A program made the translations under genes and the position numbers. Shown here in pieces: positions 29,661-40,860 of a DNA stretch of 64,000 bases; position 1 is the first letter of the stretch; every line of letters starts with the position of its first letter. The stretch is from assembly GCA_021397845.1 (NCBI GenBank), contig CM038052.1:141737854-141801853 (forward strand), read 5' to 3'. Below the pieces are notes generated by a model. It was not told where the DNA came from, did not search any database, and saw only the letters and a program-made list of their open reading frames with translations. Origin of the DNA: Areca catechu (Eukaryota; Streptophyta; Magnoliopsida; Arecales; Arecaceae).

Positions 29661-30360
29661 TAAATTTAAATTTAAAGAATATTTATTTAGGATATATCTT
29701 TTGTTTGAAATTTGAATTAGGATTTGGTTGGTTATGATTGAGATATGGATAGGCTTATCTTATCCTATCTTGTATTTGAATTTGAATCATCCCTATCTTT
29801 TTATCTTATATTCAAATTCAAATGAGGGTTGGACAGGTCTATAAATATCACCCTCAATCCTTTGTAAAAAAATCAGTTTGGTCAATAAACAGTTTTTTTG
29901 AAAAGAGTTTTTCTTTTCCTTCGCCCCGTATGGGGAGGGTGAGAGGCCCGTCTGTCCTTCACCTTCGGGCGCCGAGGGGTGAGAGACCCTAGTCCTTCAC
30001 TTTCAAGCATCGAGGGGTGAGAGACCCTGGTCCTTCGCTTTCAAGCATCGAGGGGTGTGAGACCCTAGTTATCCTCTTTTCCCCGTCGAGTCCCCTCTAT
30101 GGTCTTAGGGATTTTCTTTTACGACCCTAGATAGCGATTTGGGTGGGATGCCCTAGGCTCCTTATGTAGTGAGATGGGTGGGATGCCCTAGGCTATATGT
30201 AGTAGGGTGGGTGAGATGCCCTAGAGGTGAGATGTCTCTCCATGAAGGTAAGTTCCAGGTCCTAGAGTGTCCAATTTTCCTACCCTCCATCGCTATTTTT
30301 CCTTCGCCACCACCATAGGAAAAAATAAAATCAAAAAAAAATAGGATACCCTAATCTTTG
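29660..30360. mobile_element. Insert in the accessory ORF, possible lone LTR
   Basis: Breaks the antisense accessory ORF. It begins AT-rich (AAATTTAAATTTAAAG), with TATAAATATCACC at 29851-29863 and AATAAAC at 29884-29890 as TATA and poly(A)-like signals. It then carries two short tandem repeats: GCATCGAGGGGTGAGAGACC-type units (about 29955-30070) and GGGTGGGATGCCCTAGGCT (30140-30225). An LTR reading fits the promoter-like order, but clear TG/CA ends or a target duplication are not visible. Confidence 0.5.
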
Positions 30361-30600
30361 ACGACTTCTCAGCTCGCCGATGATCCTACCCCTACCTGTC
30401 CCCCATCAAACGGCCTCCTCCAACTGGGCCTCTAGCACCCGTACCCTCCTCTCTAGGCAGGTCGCATCCCCGGGCCAGAGGTCGTCAGTGCTGCCCTGGC
30501 AAACCTTCTAGCTAGGTTAGCCTTCCGCTCGGGAAGCAGCGGCCCTCTTTCGGGCCATCTCCCAGAGTTTCGCCAAGCTGGACTTCATTACCATAGTGTA
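30360..30600 (-). pseudogene. Upstream piece of G2 accessory ORF
   Basis: Minus strand: ATG near 30593, SSLAKLWEMARKRAAASRAE, then RRVRVLEAQLEEAV after stops; a helical, coiled-coil-like piece consistent with the exon before 29660. Low information, assigned mainly by position. Confidence 0.5.
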
Positions 30601-31431
30601 CTAAGAAGGAGAAGGAGAGTGACTTTTGAAATAAGGATCCGCTTCTTTAACATCGCGATAGCTTTCAGAAAGGGAAAAGATGGGTCCTATTTAATGGGAC
30701 TTCATGCCCACGAGCACCCGCGGAGGACGTGCCCCATGCCTTTTTCCAAATTAACCAGAGGGCGCCACGTGTTGAAATGACACGTCGAAACCCGAGCGGC
30801 CGCTCTAGGGATAATATGGTCACCAATAATTATCCTCGAAGATAGAAACAGATGGCGCTTCGAACCTGCAGCACCCTCTCTCGGGCAGTTACAATATTAA
30901 TGGCCATTTTCGGGAAAGGAAAGCTTTACAGCACCCGGAACACACGAGAGCGCAGCCGCATAAATACCAGCTCAGTTGGCACTAGCAACAGAGAATGTAC
31001 TCGATGATCCCCAACCAACCACCAATAATGGGAGGACATTTGCCCCCCGCACAGCCACTGATCCGGAGGAAGTAATTATAGCAAATGGTTGACCCCAGTC
31101 CAACTGGGACTAATCCCGACCTGAAAGGCTATCCAAGTATCTTTCGAACTGGTCGACTACACTAGAGAAATCGAAAACGATTCAACAATGCTACGACCTC
31201 GCTTCAGAGTTTGCCTTCGGCCAAGGCCAAAAACATGAACTCCAAACCCCCCACCTTAGTTGCCTACTATCGGCGTCAAATCAGTCTTCTACGCACCGAT
31301 CGAAAAGTGATCAACTCAAAAAGGACTAATTCAAAGAGAGTTAGATATTCATTTCAAAGAAGAAAACCCTCATTTCAGAAAGAGGTATTATAGTTGGCCA
31401 ATAAAGGAGGAAAAATGACAATTTCTATCCC
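30601..31431. repeat. Degenerate gypsy LTR-like stretch
   Basis: No coding signal. CCGCATAAATACCAGC near 30957-30972 looks like a TATA box, and GGGGGGCAAATG-type sequence (minus strand near 31032-31045) is shared with 48465-48480 by G3. I read this as remains of a Tat LTR of another family; the ends are not visible. Confidence 0.45.
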
Positions 31432-32523
31432 TAGTCAACCTCTTTAGCAACAGCAGTAGGGGTCAAGGCTTCACTAGTGGCCATCCCACTGTCTTCAACA
31501 GGATACGCCGATGCCTCTTCGGTTGGAATCTTTATCTCCTCGATTCCATTCCCCAGAATAGCGGCCAAAGAAAAGTCCAAGCCAAGGTAAAGCTTCTTAA
31601 CTTTGCCCAAGCAGTCAGCATGACCAAGGAGTTAACTTTCCACTGTAACCTCATGCTCTTTGAAGGCCTGGGAGCTCTTGTAAGCCTCGACGGGCTCGAA
31701 AGATCTCTCTTTAGCTTGCACCACCCTCTGGTTAACCACTGAGAGATCCATCTCCATCACACTAATCCTTCTTTCCAGCTTGGCCTTTTGGGTCTTCAGT
31801 CCCTCGGCATCCCGAAGACATTCCCTCAATAATAACTTGAGAGAAACCACCTTCCTTCTCTTCTTCTTTAGATCGGCCACAATGTCAGCCGCTTGCACCT
31901 TAAGCATCCTCAGTTGTCTTCTCAGGATGTCGTTGGAGGTGACAACCTTATGCAAGTCCTCTTTTGCGGCAATCCAAAGTCTTTCGGTAACATCTTTCTC
32001 AACTACAGCTGAAGCCACCCGACTTCGGAGATCTTCACCGAAGCCAATAGACTCCCGAACACTTTTCTCCAGCAAGGAAAGGCCACAAGAAACCTGCCAA
32101 AGGGGAGCACATGCACGGTCAATCTGTCTGGCACACTTAGACATACAACACACATATCGAAATCTACCTATTGTATTCCAGGAATGATGGCGAAGAAAGG
32201 GTCCCCGGACCCCTGTCTCTCGGTTCCAGTAGTGGATGCATTGCATCCCACAGGACTCCTCTCCTCCATAACCGGAGCTACGGGTTTAATGTCTTCGACG
32301 CACGAGGAAATCCTGCCAGCACTTGGCAGGCTTGACCTCCCAGATGGCCCAACCAATATGGTTCTCCCTGGAGGAGCCTGCTCCTCCCCTGACGAAGAAC
32401 CTATCTCGACTGGGATGTTGCCCCCGACATGGGCACGTGGCAACGCCAAAACATAGCTCCACCGCCGGTCTGATCTCCTCACCGGAGGGCCCCTCACTGG
32501 CCTCCTCCTCACCGCCTACCTAA
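31432..32523 (-). pseudogene. Accessory ORF of another gypsy family (coiled coil)
   Basis: Minus strand, two open pieces: 32168-32512 and 31632-32246. The downstream one is a long Leu/Lys/Glu coiled coil (VVTSNDILRRQLRMLKVQA, LKTQKAKLERRISVMEMDL), followed in another frame by DCLGKVKKLYLGLDFS and an acidic/Ala-Thr-rich end. The upstream one is Ser/Pro/Gly-rich. A Pro-rich middle, coiled coil and a short 'K..Y.GLDFS' end resemble the other accessory ORFs here, but the sequence is distinct. It may belong to a third Tat family nested in the G2 block. Confidence 0.6.
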
Positions 32524-33180
32524 GCTATGCTACGTCTAGCCTCATGCCATTATAAGCTTCCGGATGGCATTGGGAAAAAGAGATGAAAACGACGCTGAGA
32601 GCAACTCTGCAAGGAGCAGATAAAATTCAACCAATGAGAACCCTTCTCTTATACCAAGACTATTGAAGGTTCAGGTCAAACATTCCCATTTACAATAAGT
32701 CCCCAATCACGCCACGCATAGTCACCCTAATGATGAGGGCCTCGATCCGCGTACTGCAGGGGACCACTGGAGGGGACCACTTGAAGGCTGCAACCATGAT
32801 GGTCTTTTGCGAACACAGCCTTTATGACTCTGATCGCCAGTCTCTCTCTAGTGATAGCGTGATGACTGCCAAACCCATGGTGAACCAAAAGTTCCCCTTA
32901 GATGTAGAATTCTCTAACTACGAATTCTAAAGTCTAAGGAATGGACCCATATCCAGAGAAAGTTGACTTAGCGAAGAACCATACAGCTCAACTCGTCAAT
33001 GGCCTTGCCTAAGCCAAATCCGAAAACTCGACACAAAGGAGATTCCTCAGACATTCCAGTTCAGACATTATCATTTACTATGAGAAAAGGAAGACATTCA
33101 TTAATCCAAGAGAACTGTCAACTACATGCCATTCCTCTTAACAAAAAGAAAAAATGAAGAAGTACAAGGCTCGAGGCCTA
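32524..33180. other. Unassigned stretch in the gypsy mosaic
   Basis: No ORF, repeat or motif that I can assign. Base composition resembles the flanking gypsy debris. Confidence 0.4.
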
Positions 33181-33520
33181 TCAGACCCTTACAGACCGGT
33201 CGAAGAAGCCCCCGGGTCAGCAGAACGGAGGATCTCCTCAATTTGGGCAGGGAGGATCTCCTCAATCTGGGCCAAGGCTAAAGTCTCTTTGGCCTAAACT
33301 TCTTCTTCAGCCTAGGCCGAGTTTGCCAGATCAGCCACGACCAACTCTTCAGCTATGACCGGGACTTCTTCATTTTGGCCCGGCACCTCTTCAGCCTCAA
33401 GGGGGGCAACGATCTCTTCCTCCTTAATCTTATATGCTGGGATACCGAAAAGGTCGAGATCGGGAAAGGCGTCGCCAACCCTAGCAAGTATGTCATTAAA
33501 GCCATACTGATAACTGAACA
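33181..33520 (-). pseudogene. C-terminal end of yet another gypsy accessory ORF
   Basis: Minus strand: QYGFNDILARVGDAFPDLDL followed by FGIPAYKIKEEEIVAPLEAE and a Glu/Val-rich acidic tail. The GF...FPDLDL end motif is the recurring C-terminus of these Tat accessory proteins. Cut at 33559 by copia LTR C3. Confidence 0.65.
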
Positions 33521-33559
33521 GTACCCAAACTCTGATACCAAACCAGCATAATACAACCT

Positions 33560-34822
33560 TGTTGGTGCCTATGATTGATTTTGATAAATAACAAAACATA
33601 TAAGTATATAATGTAATTAATAAATTGAATAAGTTTATATTTCAAAAAATGTTAATATCATAAAAGAGGAGATTTGAATTTAATAAAGTTTAGATATGAA
33701 AGACATGTTTTTGAAGTTCTCAAGAAAGTGAAGAGTCTGTGCATTTCAAATAAAAATCAATGTTTTGAAAAGTAAAATCAAAATTCTATAAAAAGATCAT
33801 AAAATCAAAATTTGGTATGCAAGAGTTTTAGCCAGCATGTAATCGAGTTGACTCAAATAAAATTTAAGTCGATCCCATAGGAAAAGCTGAAATTATAGAA
33901 GACTATTTTTTTGAAGGTTGAGAGCCAAATTAACTCTAATAGCAACCGAGCTAACTTAGATGGAAAGTGAGTCGACTCTAATATCTGAGTTGACACAATA
34001 GTGGAGAAATATAAAGATATTTTTTGAATAGCTGAAATCAAGTCTACTCTTTTTAGGGCAAGCCTATCCAAATAGAATTTGAATCGACTCAAGTGAATTC
34101 CGAGTCAACTCGAGGCTTGTTGACAATCTAACGGCTAGTTTTATAAAAAATTCAAAACTGTCCAGATTTGAATCTAATAGCCATATTTCATCTCTCAATG
34201 GCTACAATCGATTTCTTTGATTCTGAAGATATGATAAAAGCTCACAAAATTCATTGAAAAACATTAACAACTAAAAAGATTCCAAGAGCAATCAAGAGAA
34301 AATTAAGAATAAAAAGAAAAGGCTAAAAAGCATTGAATTAAGAGCTATCACTTTCCAACCACCCGAAAAGAATTGGCTTTTCAATAAGGAGACAAGATCA
34401 AATGTTCCAATAGATTTCTAAGATTCTCCTTTTTAGATCATCATTATTTTATTCCTGCTCTTCTTTAAGGAGCTTTGTGTCACATTCTCTACTTTTGTTC
34501 CTTTGTAACTAACTTCAATTAGATTGTAAGTCTGGAAAACAATCTAGCTATAATCTTGGAAAGATTATAGTGAAAATTTTCAAGAAAAGATTTGGAAAGT
34601 GGATGTAAAATGTCGGGTACATTGAATTACTATAAAAATTTTTGTATATTCGTATGTATATTCTTGGTTTATTACTCTTAGCTTTTGTATTCTATTATAG
34701 AGTAGCTCAAATATATATTTTTACTTACCATCATTTCACAAGTTTCAAAAGCAGCATGTACTTAGAATTGAATTTTTTGAAAAACCCAATTCACGTCCCT
34801 TTGAGTTGTCAGTTGGGCAACA
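33560..34822 (+). repeat. Lone copia LTR C3
   Basis: 1263 bp from TGTTGGTGCCTATG to GGGCAACA with no internal region. TATA context ATTACTATAAAA at 34624-34637; palindromic motifs (GAGTTGACTC, GAGTCGACTC, GAGTCAACTCGAG) at about 33840-34120. Most like the C4 LTR. Left flank AACCT and right flank CACAT do not match, and the flanks are gypsy on the left and LINE on the right, so this is not a simple solo-LTR; recombination with another copy or deletion is likely. Confidence 0.88.
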
Positions 34823-35126
34823 CACATAATAATCCTATCGGGGGAACCATATAAAGCTACAAAGCAGGACCCACAATATTGCTAATACAAGGCAACAACT
34901 CCTTCAAGAGACGTGTCTCCAAAAAACAATAAACATCCAACTGATATAAATGCATAAGAGACTTAGCATTATTAACAAAAGTGGGTATAGCAGCTCCCGA
35001 ACAATTCCAAGAAAAAATCTTCATGGGCAATAGCAGTAGAAGTATAGAACTAGCAACAACATCTCGAAGAGACTCTTCTAACACTGCTTTACCCTTACCT
35101 ACATCCCCCTTGATAGTGTCTCCCAT
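34823..35126 (-). pseudogene. LINE ORF2 start: endonuclease N-terminus
   Basis: Minus strand from an ATG at 35126: KIFSWNCSGAA, FVNNAKSLMHLYQLDVYCFL and ETRL, the first half of the APE-type endonuclease (the Asn and Glu metal-site motifs are both present), then WFYGS-like residues to the C3 border. The second half lies at 16600-17525. Polarity and content fit a single LINE broken by the 17.3-kb G2/C3 block. Confidence 0.8.
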
Positions 35127-36593
35127 CTATTCCGCTAGACACACCATACCGTGCAATGCAAACTTAATGGATTAAAAGTCAAGGAGTGATCAAAGGATAA
35201 CCTACCCATAAAGGGAAGAGCAAATGAGTCCTATACAAACAATGACTGCTAATATGGCTTCTATGCAACCCCAGGGTCCTTAAATTGCAATGGGGATGAG
35301 ATTGGCTGGTCATGATCAAGAAGAAGCTAGTAGCTACTGCTAGTGTAAGCTCAGGACAGTGAGGATGAACCTGGTTGATTCAACTTATCCTCAACAACTA
35401 ACACTTTCTACTATGGAGATTGAGACCCAGGCAACCTAGTAACCTTGTCTTGAACAGGGGATCTCTTTCTTCTCTCTTTAACACCCGTTTTTCTGGAAGA
35501 ACCAACTTTGGATGTAAAAGCGAATATGCAATCTATTGGTTGAATACCCCTAGAAATAATAGATTCAGAATGTAATAAAGGGGCAAACCTGGAGCTAGAT
35601 GCCAAGGAGGAGAAGCCTTGGGCAGGTTAGTCAGAGTGAACCGTCTTTTTTGCAGCTCGCCAAGGCATATAGCCCATGCCAAATCTTGAGGTGGAGCAGA
35701 ATGCACAATACCTTGTAATGAAGAGGCAAACCCTCATCTAGTTGATAGTGTAGAAGGCAATACAACTAGAATTTAAGCTACTCAAATCCATGGTCCAACA
35801 AACAATTGGCATTCTTGCACTAATTGACAATTACAAACATCCATCATCACCCTAATACGCCCCATAACAGACATCCAGAAGATCTTTATAAATAAATTCC
35901 TACCACATGGTAGTCCCATTCACATAGAACTTGGCTCTTGGATAGAGATCCTTCATGAGATCCAGCTTAATACAAACTCTAGTAAACCCCAATCAAGCCA
36001 TTGAATTTGTCCATTCATCCAAGAATAATGGCTTACCAGCCCTTAAAGCAATTGAGAATACTATCCTTTGCCCAAAGCTCCAATGGCAAATCCGGTAGCC
36101 AAAGCCACACCTTAGCCTTTTTAAATGCATCCCTTCCTAGACGAAACTTAGGTCTCCAAGGTTCTAAAGCTAACAACCATCCAGCCAATGACCAAGGCCC
36201 CTCTCCAAAACCCTAGTCCAAGTAGCTTCGTTAGGAAACAAAAAAACTAGTACCCCATCAGCCCAAGAGGAGACATGAAAGTCTCCCTAAATATTTCAAC
36301 GTGTCCCAAGCTCACGTTGAATAAAATCCAGAGAGGACCCTCACTCAAGAAACTTATCGGGCAAGCCAGCCTACTACCGCACACAAGCCACCTCCACCTC
36401 TTCATCAGAAAACACTATCATCTAATAAAACCACTCCTCTAATGCAGCAATATCCATCGATGATGCAGAAGACATATCGCACCAGAAATGCCTACTTCCC
36501 TACATAATATTCATCCATGAGTGGCTAGCCTCCATCAAAGAATCCTTGGATGCATAAGATGACGAACAGAATCTTCACCACGAGACAACGCAC
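35127..36593 (-). pseudogene. LINE ORF1 (DUF4283-like), broken
   Basis: The nucleic-acid-binding ORF1 of plant L1-type LINEs. On the minus strand between about 36420 and 35900: WADGVLVFLFPNEATWTRVL, GLGHWPAG, then FRLGRDAFKKAKVWLWLPDL and PLELWAKDSILN, in the order and spacing of DUF4283. Stops and frameshifts are frequent. The 35140-35900 part shows Ser/Lys-rich linker sequence (e.g. 35411-35605, KRSPVQDKVTRL) without a clear zinc knuckle. Its 5' end is cut by C4 at 36593. Confidence 0.7.
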
Positions 36594-36598
36594 CTTTC
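36594..36598. repeat. Target-site duplication of C4, left copy (CTTTC)
   Basis: CTTTC directly before the LTR start at 36599 and again at 46356-46360 directly after the LTR end. Confidence 0.9.
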
Positions 36599-37820
36599 TA
36601 TTAACCCTAAAAATTAATTTTGATAAATAATAAAATATTTAGATATATAATATAATTAATAATTTAAATAAGTTCATATTATAGAAAATGTTAACATACT
36701 AAAAAAAACGAATATTATGTAAAAAAGAAAAAGAAGAAGAATTATGTTTGACAAAATTTAGACAAAAAAGACATTTTTGAAGCATTCAAATCAAGGAAAA
36801 GCCAACATATTTCAAACAAAAATTGTATCTTGAGAAGATAAATCAAAAAATCCAACAAACATCTCAAAAATAAAATTTTGGTATGCAAGAGTTTCACCTG
36901 GCATGCAATCAAGCTGACTTAGATGAATATTGAGTCGACCAAATGGGAGGAGCTGAAAATATAGAAGTTTATATTTTAGAGGCTGAGAATTGAGTAGACT
37001 TCAATGGTAATTGAGCTGACTTGGATGAAAACTGAGTCAATCCCAATTATCCAAGTCGACCCAATAGTGTTCTACAAAAGACTAATTTTTAATAAATCGG
37101 TAATTGAGTCGATCCCAACAATCCAAATCAACTCACAGTGAAAAATAGAAAAATTAGTTTTGATGAGCTAAAGCTGAGTCTACTCCTTTTTAAACTAAGC
37201 TAACTAGCCATCATATTTAAATTTTAGATCATTAGATTCAAATTTGGATAGTTCCGTACTTTTTATAGAACTAGCTGTTAGACTATCAGTAGTCCTAGAA
37301 ATAATCATTTTGACTCTAGAGATATGTTAAACTTACCAAACTCATTAAAGAATAAAAAAAATAGAGAATATTTCAGAAGCAATCAAGAACAAAGAAAAAA
37401 GGCCAAAAAGCATTGATTTAAGAGCTATCACTTTCCAAACATCTAAAAAGACTTCCAATCATTCACTTTCCAGCAAGGAGACAAGCTTGAAGATTCCAAT
37501 AGATTCCTAGCATTCTCCTTTTAGAGCATTATTATTTTATTTTTGTTTATTTCAATGAGCTTTGTGTTTATACTCTCTATTCTTGTTTATTTTGTAACTA
37601 ACTTTAATTAGGAATTAAAGTTAGATTCTTAGATAAGGTTTGGCTATAAAGGTTTTGGATTATAAGTCCAGAAAAATAATCTGGTTGTAATCTTGGAGAG
37701 ATTACACTACAGTAAAATAGTAGGTGTTGGAAACACCGAACTACTATAAAATTTTTAAGAAAAGGCTTGGAAAGTAGATGTAGGTATTGGAAACACCGAA
37801 CTACTATAAAATTCTTATAT
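36599..37820 (+). repeat. 5' LTR of C4, upstream 1.2 kb
   Basis: Starts TATTAACCC (TG to TA), aligns to 44978 onward, and breaks after ATAAAATTCTTATAT. The remaining ~160 bp of this LTR is found inverted at 38665-38822. 1222 plus ~158 gives 1380, the length of the 3' LTR (1378). Confidence 0.88.
37721..37820. repeat. 60-bp tandem duplication in the C4 5' LTR
   Basis: TAGGTGTTGGAAACACCGAA at 37721 and its one-base variant at 37781, each followed by CTACTATAAAATT. This doubles the TATA context; the 3' LTR has a single copy (46159-46172). Confidence 0.88.
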
Positions 37821-38822
37821 GCTTGGCTTCTTCTTCTTAAGAGCCTCTTGAATGTTCAAGTGATAAGGGCTAGACTCATCACTTTCCTTGTCTTCTTTGG
37901 TTGTTGACTTGAGGGCGATGACCTTTTTCTTCTTAGATTCTTTTTCATCATTTTATCTCATTATGAGTTCATGAGTTATAAGTGATCCAATAAGTTCTTT
38001 AAATAAAAGAATGCTAAGATCTTTTACTTCTTGGATGACAATCACTGTTGCTTTCTATGTTTTGAAAGAGATCTAAGAGTTTTTTTAATAATATTACTGT
38101 AAGAACAAGTTCTATCCAAACTTTTTAAATTATTAGTAATATCAGTAAATCTAGTATATATACTAGTAATTGTCTCATTTGACTCTATTTTAAATAATTC
38201 ATACTTATGCAAGTATATTAATTTTTGTTTCTTTTACTTAATGAGTACCCTCAGAAATAATCTTTAATCTATCCCATATTTCTTTAGTGAAGCTACATAT
38301 AAAAATTCTATTGAATTCATTAGCATCTAATGCATAACAAAAAAATTCATTACTTTGGATTAAGCTCAATCAACTTCATATCTTGCTCATTCAAATCCCT
38401 TTTGGGTTTAGGAAAATCAACTCTATCTATTCTTATTGTAGGTGTATGTGGATCATTGACATAACTCTTTAAAGTTGATAGTTGAGTACTTGAACATAAA
38501 TGCATATGCAAGCTTTTCAATAGTTATAATTTGTTCCATTGAATAAGGGTAGTTGGTTTGACTATTGTCCATCGATAAGAGACATGCTAAGTTGGATTGC
38601 TATTTGATCTTAACTCTTATTTGTTGGATCAAATACATCAAAGTACCAAAGCACTGATATTATTTGTTACCCAGCTAGACAACCTAAGAAGGAGATGAAT
38701 TAAATTTTTTATATAAAATAATTCAAATATGTGCTTTTTTTTAAATCTTGTAAAGTGATGGTGAGCAAAAATATACTTAGACTACTATAGAATGAAATAT
38801 TGAAAATAAAAGTAATAAGACA
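37821..38822 (-). other. Inverted segment of C4: LTR end, PBS and gag 5' part
   Basis: The minus strand reads, from 38822 down: the last ~158 bp of the LTR (TTTCAATATTTCATTC and TAGTCTAAGTA match 46218 onward) to GGGTAACA at 38665, a PBS-like AATATCAGTGC at 38653-38664, a gag ATG at 38585 and gag through the Lys-rich linker to KKKKPS at 37821. Gag continues on the plus strand at 38823 with EKEKEQP, the next residues expected from C2. This is one inversion, not a second element. Left and right joints fall within a few bases of lost sequence, with possible AAGAA microhomology. Confidence 0.88.
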
Positions 38823-39330
38823 AGAAAAGGAGAAAGAGCAGCCTATTTATTTTAAATGCAAGAAACTCAGACATTTCAAAGTGAACTATCCTCAACTTAA
38901 GAAGACCAAAAGATTCAAGAAGGCATTAATGGCCATAGAGTTCTGAAGAAGAAACTCAAAAAGTAGCCAACCTATGTTTCATGGCATAAGAAAAAAAGGT
39001 GAGATCTGAAAACTCTTTAAATGATAGTGATTTTCAAAGTACCTTTGTTGACCTTTTAGCTAAATTTAAAAAACTATGCAAGATAAATAAGGATCTAAAG
39101 AAACAAAATCTTGAATTATCAAATGAAAATGAAAAGATCTTGAAAAACAATGAGAATATTGTACAAGAAAACTAGAATTTGAAAAATGAGTTACAAAAAC
39201 TGAAACCTTTTTTTAAAAATTTTACTCTTAGCTCTGAAAAGCTTTAAATGATTTTAAGTGATCAAAGAGCTATTTTTAACAAAGCCAGTTTGAATTTTAA
39301 AACTCAAAAGAAATAGAAATTCTTAAAGGA
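38823..39330 (+). pseudogene. gag: C4 gag remainder: degenerate knuckles and coiled coil
   Basis: EKEKEQPIYFKCKKLRHFKV at 38827-38890 corresponds to the first knuckle, but the first and last Cys are Tyr, so zinc binding is lost. A coiled-coil region (LCKINKDLKKQNLELS, KPFFKNFTLSSEKL) follows to about 39250. The second knuckle (near 39370-39415) has lost one Cys and the His. Confidence 0.8.
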
Positions 39331-40860
39331 ATTCTTTGACAAACCTCCCTTTAGTTCCTCTTCAAATATTACATGTTTTTATTATAAAAAAGTAGGATAT
39401 AAAGCTTATCTTTGTAATTTTAAAAATTTAATAAAAAATTAATTGAAAAGGAATGGATTCCAAAAAGAACCAATAAGACTAATCCCAAAGGATTCAAGAA
39501 AATTTGGATACCTAAAGCTACAACTTGATTTTTTGTATTGGTGTGTCTTGCAGGCCAAGGAGGAAAAAAGAAATGGTATCTTGATAGTAAGTACTCAAGA
39601 TACATGACGAGCCACAAGACTCAATTCATCACTTTTGATGCAAAGGAAGAGAGAACGTTATATTTAGAGATAATAAAAAAAAGGTCACATACTTGGCATT
39701 GATAAAATTTGTATCATCCCCTCTATATTTATTCAAAATATTTTGCTAATTAATGGTTTAAAGCATAATCTTCTTAGCATAAGTCAATTTTATGATAAAG
39801 GCTGCAAAGTAGTTTTTGAATTATCATTATGCATTATGTTTTATCTCATTGATAATAGTATTATATTTATTAGACATATATATGGAAATATCTATATGGT
39901 GGATCTAGATAATCTATCCTTAAAGAATGGTCAATGTCTAGTTGCAATGGATGCTAAAATCAATAAAACTAATTAGTTATGGCATCAAAAATTAAGTCAT
40001 ACAAGTATTGGTTTAATTTCAAAACTTTATTAAAAAAATTTTGTAAAAAGTCTACCAAAACTATAGTTTGAAAAGAATCATGTTTATGATGCATATCAAT
40101 TTAAAAAATAATTTAGAAATTCTTTTAAACTAAAAAGGTTGGTTTCAACTAATAGACCCTTAGAAATTTTTATGGATTTATTTGGATCTACTAGAACTAC
40201 AAGCCTAGAACAAAAATGATATAGACTTTTTATTGTTGATAATTTTTCTAGATTTACATAAATTTTGTTTCTAGTACAAAATGATGAAGTGTTTTTAGCA
40301 TTTATAAAGTTTTATCATAAGGTTTTAAATGAAAAGAATTTTTCAATTATCCCTATTCATAGTAATCATAGAACGGACTTTAAAAATTAAATTTTTAAAG
40401 TCTTTTGTAATTGAAAAGGAATTGAACATAACTTCTCTATACTTGGAATATCTCAATAAAATGGGATAGTAGAAAGAAAAATATATACTTTAAAAAAAAT
40501 AGCATGCACTATGTTGTATGAAGCTGGCCTCCCTAAATATTTTTAGATAGAAATAATATATATATCATGTTATATTTTAAATCGTACTTTGATTCGTTCA
40601 ATTTTAAAGAAAACTCTATATAAACTTCAAAAAAATATAAAATCAAACATTAGCTACTTTTATATTTTTGGATATCATTATTTTATACTTAATAATAGTA
40701 AAGACAATTTGGATAAATTCGATGCTAAGTTGGATAAGAAAATCTTTTTAAGATTACTCTCCATCTAATAAGGTATATAAAGTCTTCAACGAGAGGACTT
40801 TTGTTGTTGAAGAATCAATTCATATTATATTTGATGAACCTAATATCAAATCTTCAAGAA
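39331..40860 (+). pseudogene. C4 protease-integrase, strongly decayed
   Basis: The protease region starts with WYLDSKYSRYM near 39575, so the DSG active site is DSK here. INGLKHNLLSISQFYDKGCK and GNIYMVDLDNLSLKNGQCLV (39743-39976) mark its end and the pre-integrase region. Integrase fragments are FMDLFGS-like near 40165-40190, GIVERK-like near 40465 and GKDNLDKFD near 40700. Stops occur in all frames. Confidence 0.75.

Noticed and set aside
30140..30225. CRISPR-like short repeats
   Set aside because: Units are directly adjacent or unevenly spaced without unique spacers, and the context is a plant retroelement.
31632..32246. A host coiled-coil (myosin- or kinesin-like) gene
   Set aside because: Short, broken, and with the same layout as gypsy accessory ORFs; the flanks are gypsy and LINE debris.
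37821..38822. A separate minus-strand copia element nested in C4
   Set aside because: Gag and LTR pieces are exactly those missing from C4 at the joints; no extra LTR start or target duplication is present. One inversion explains everything.
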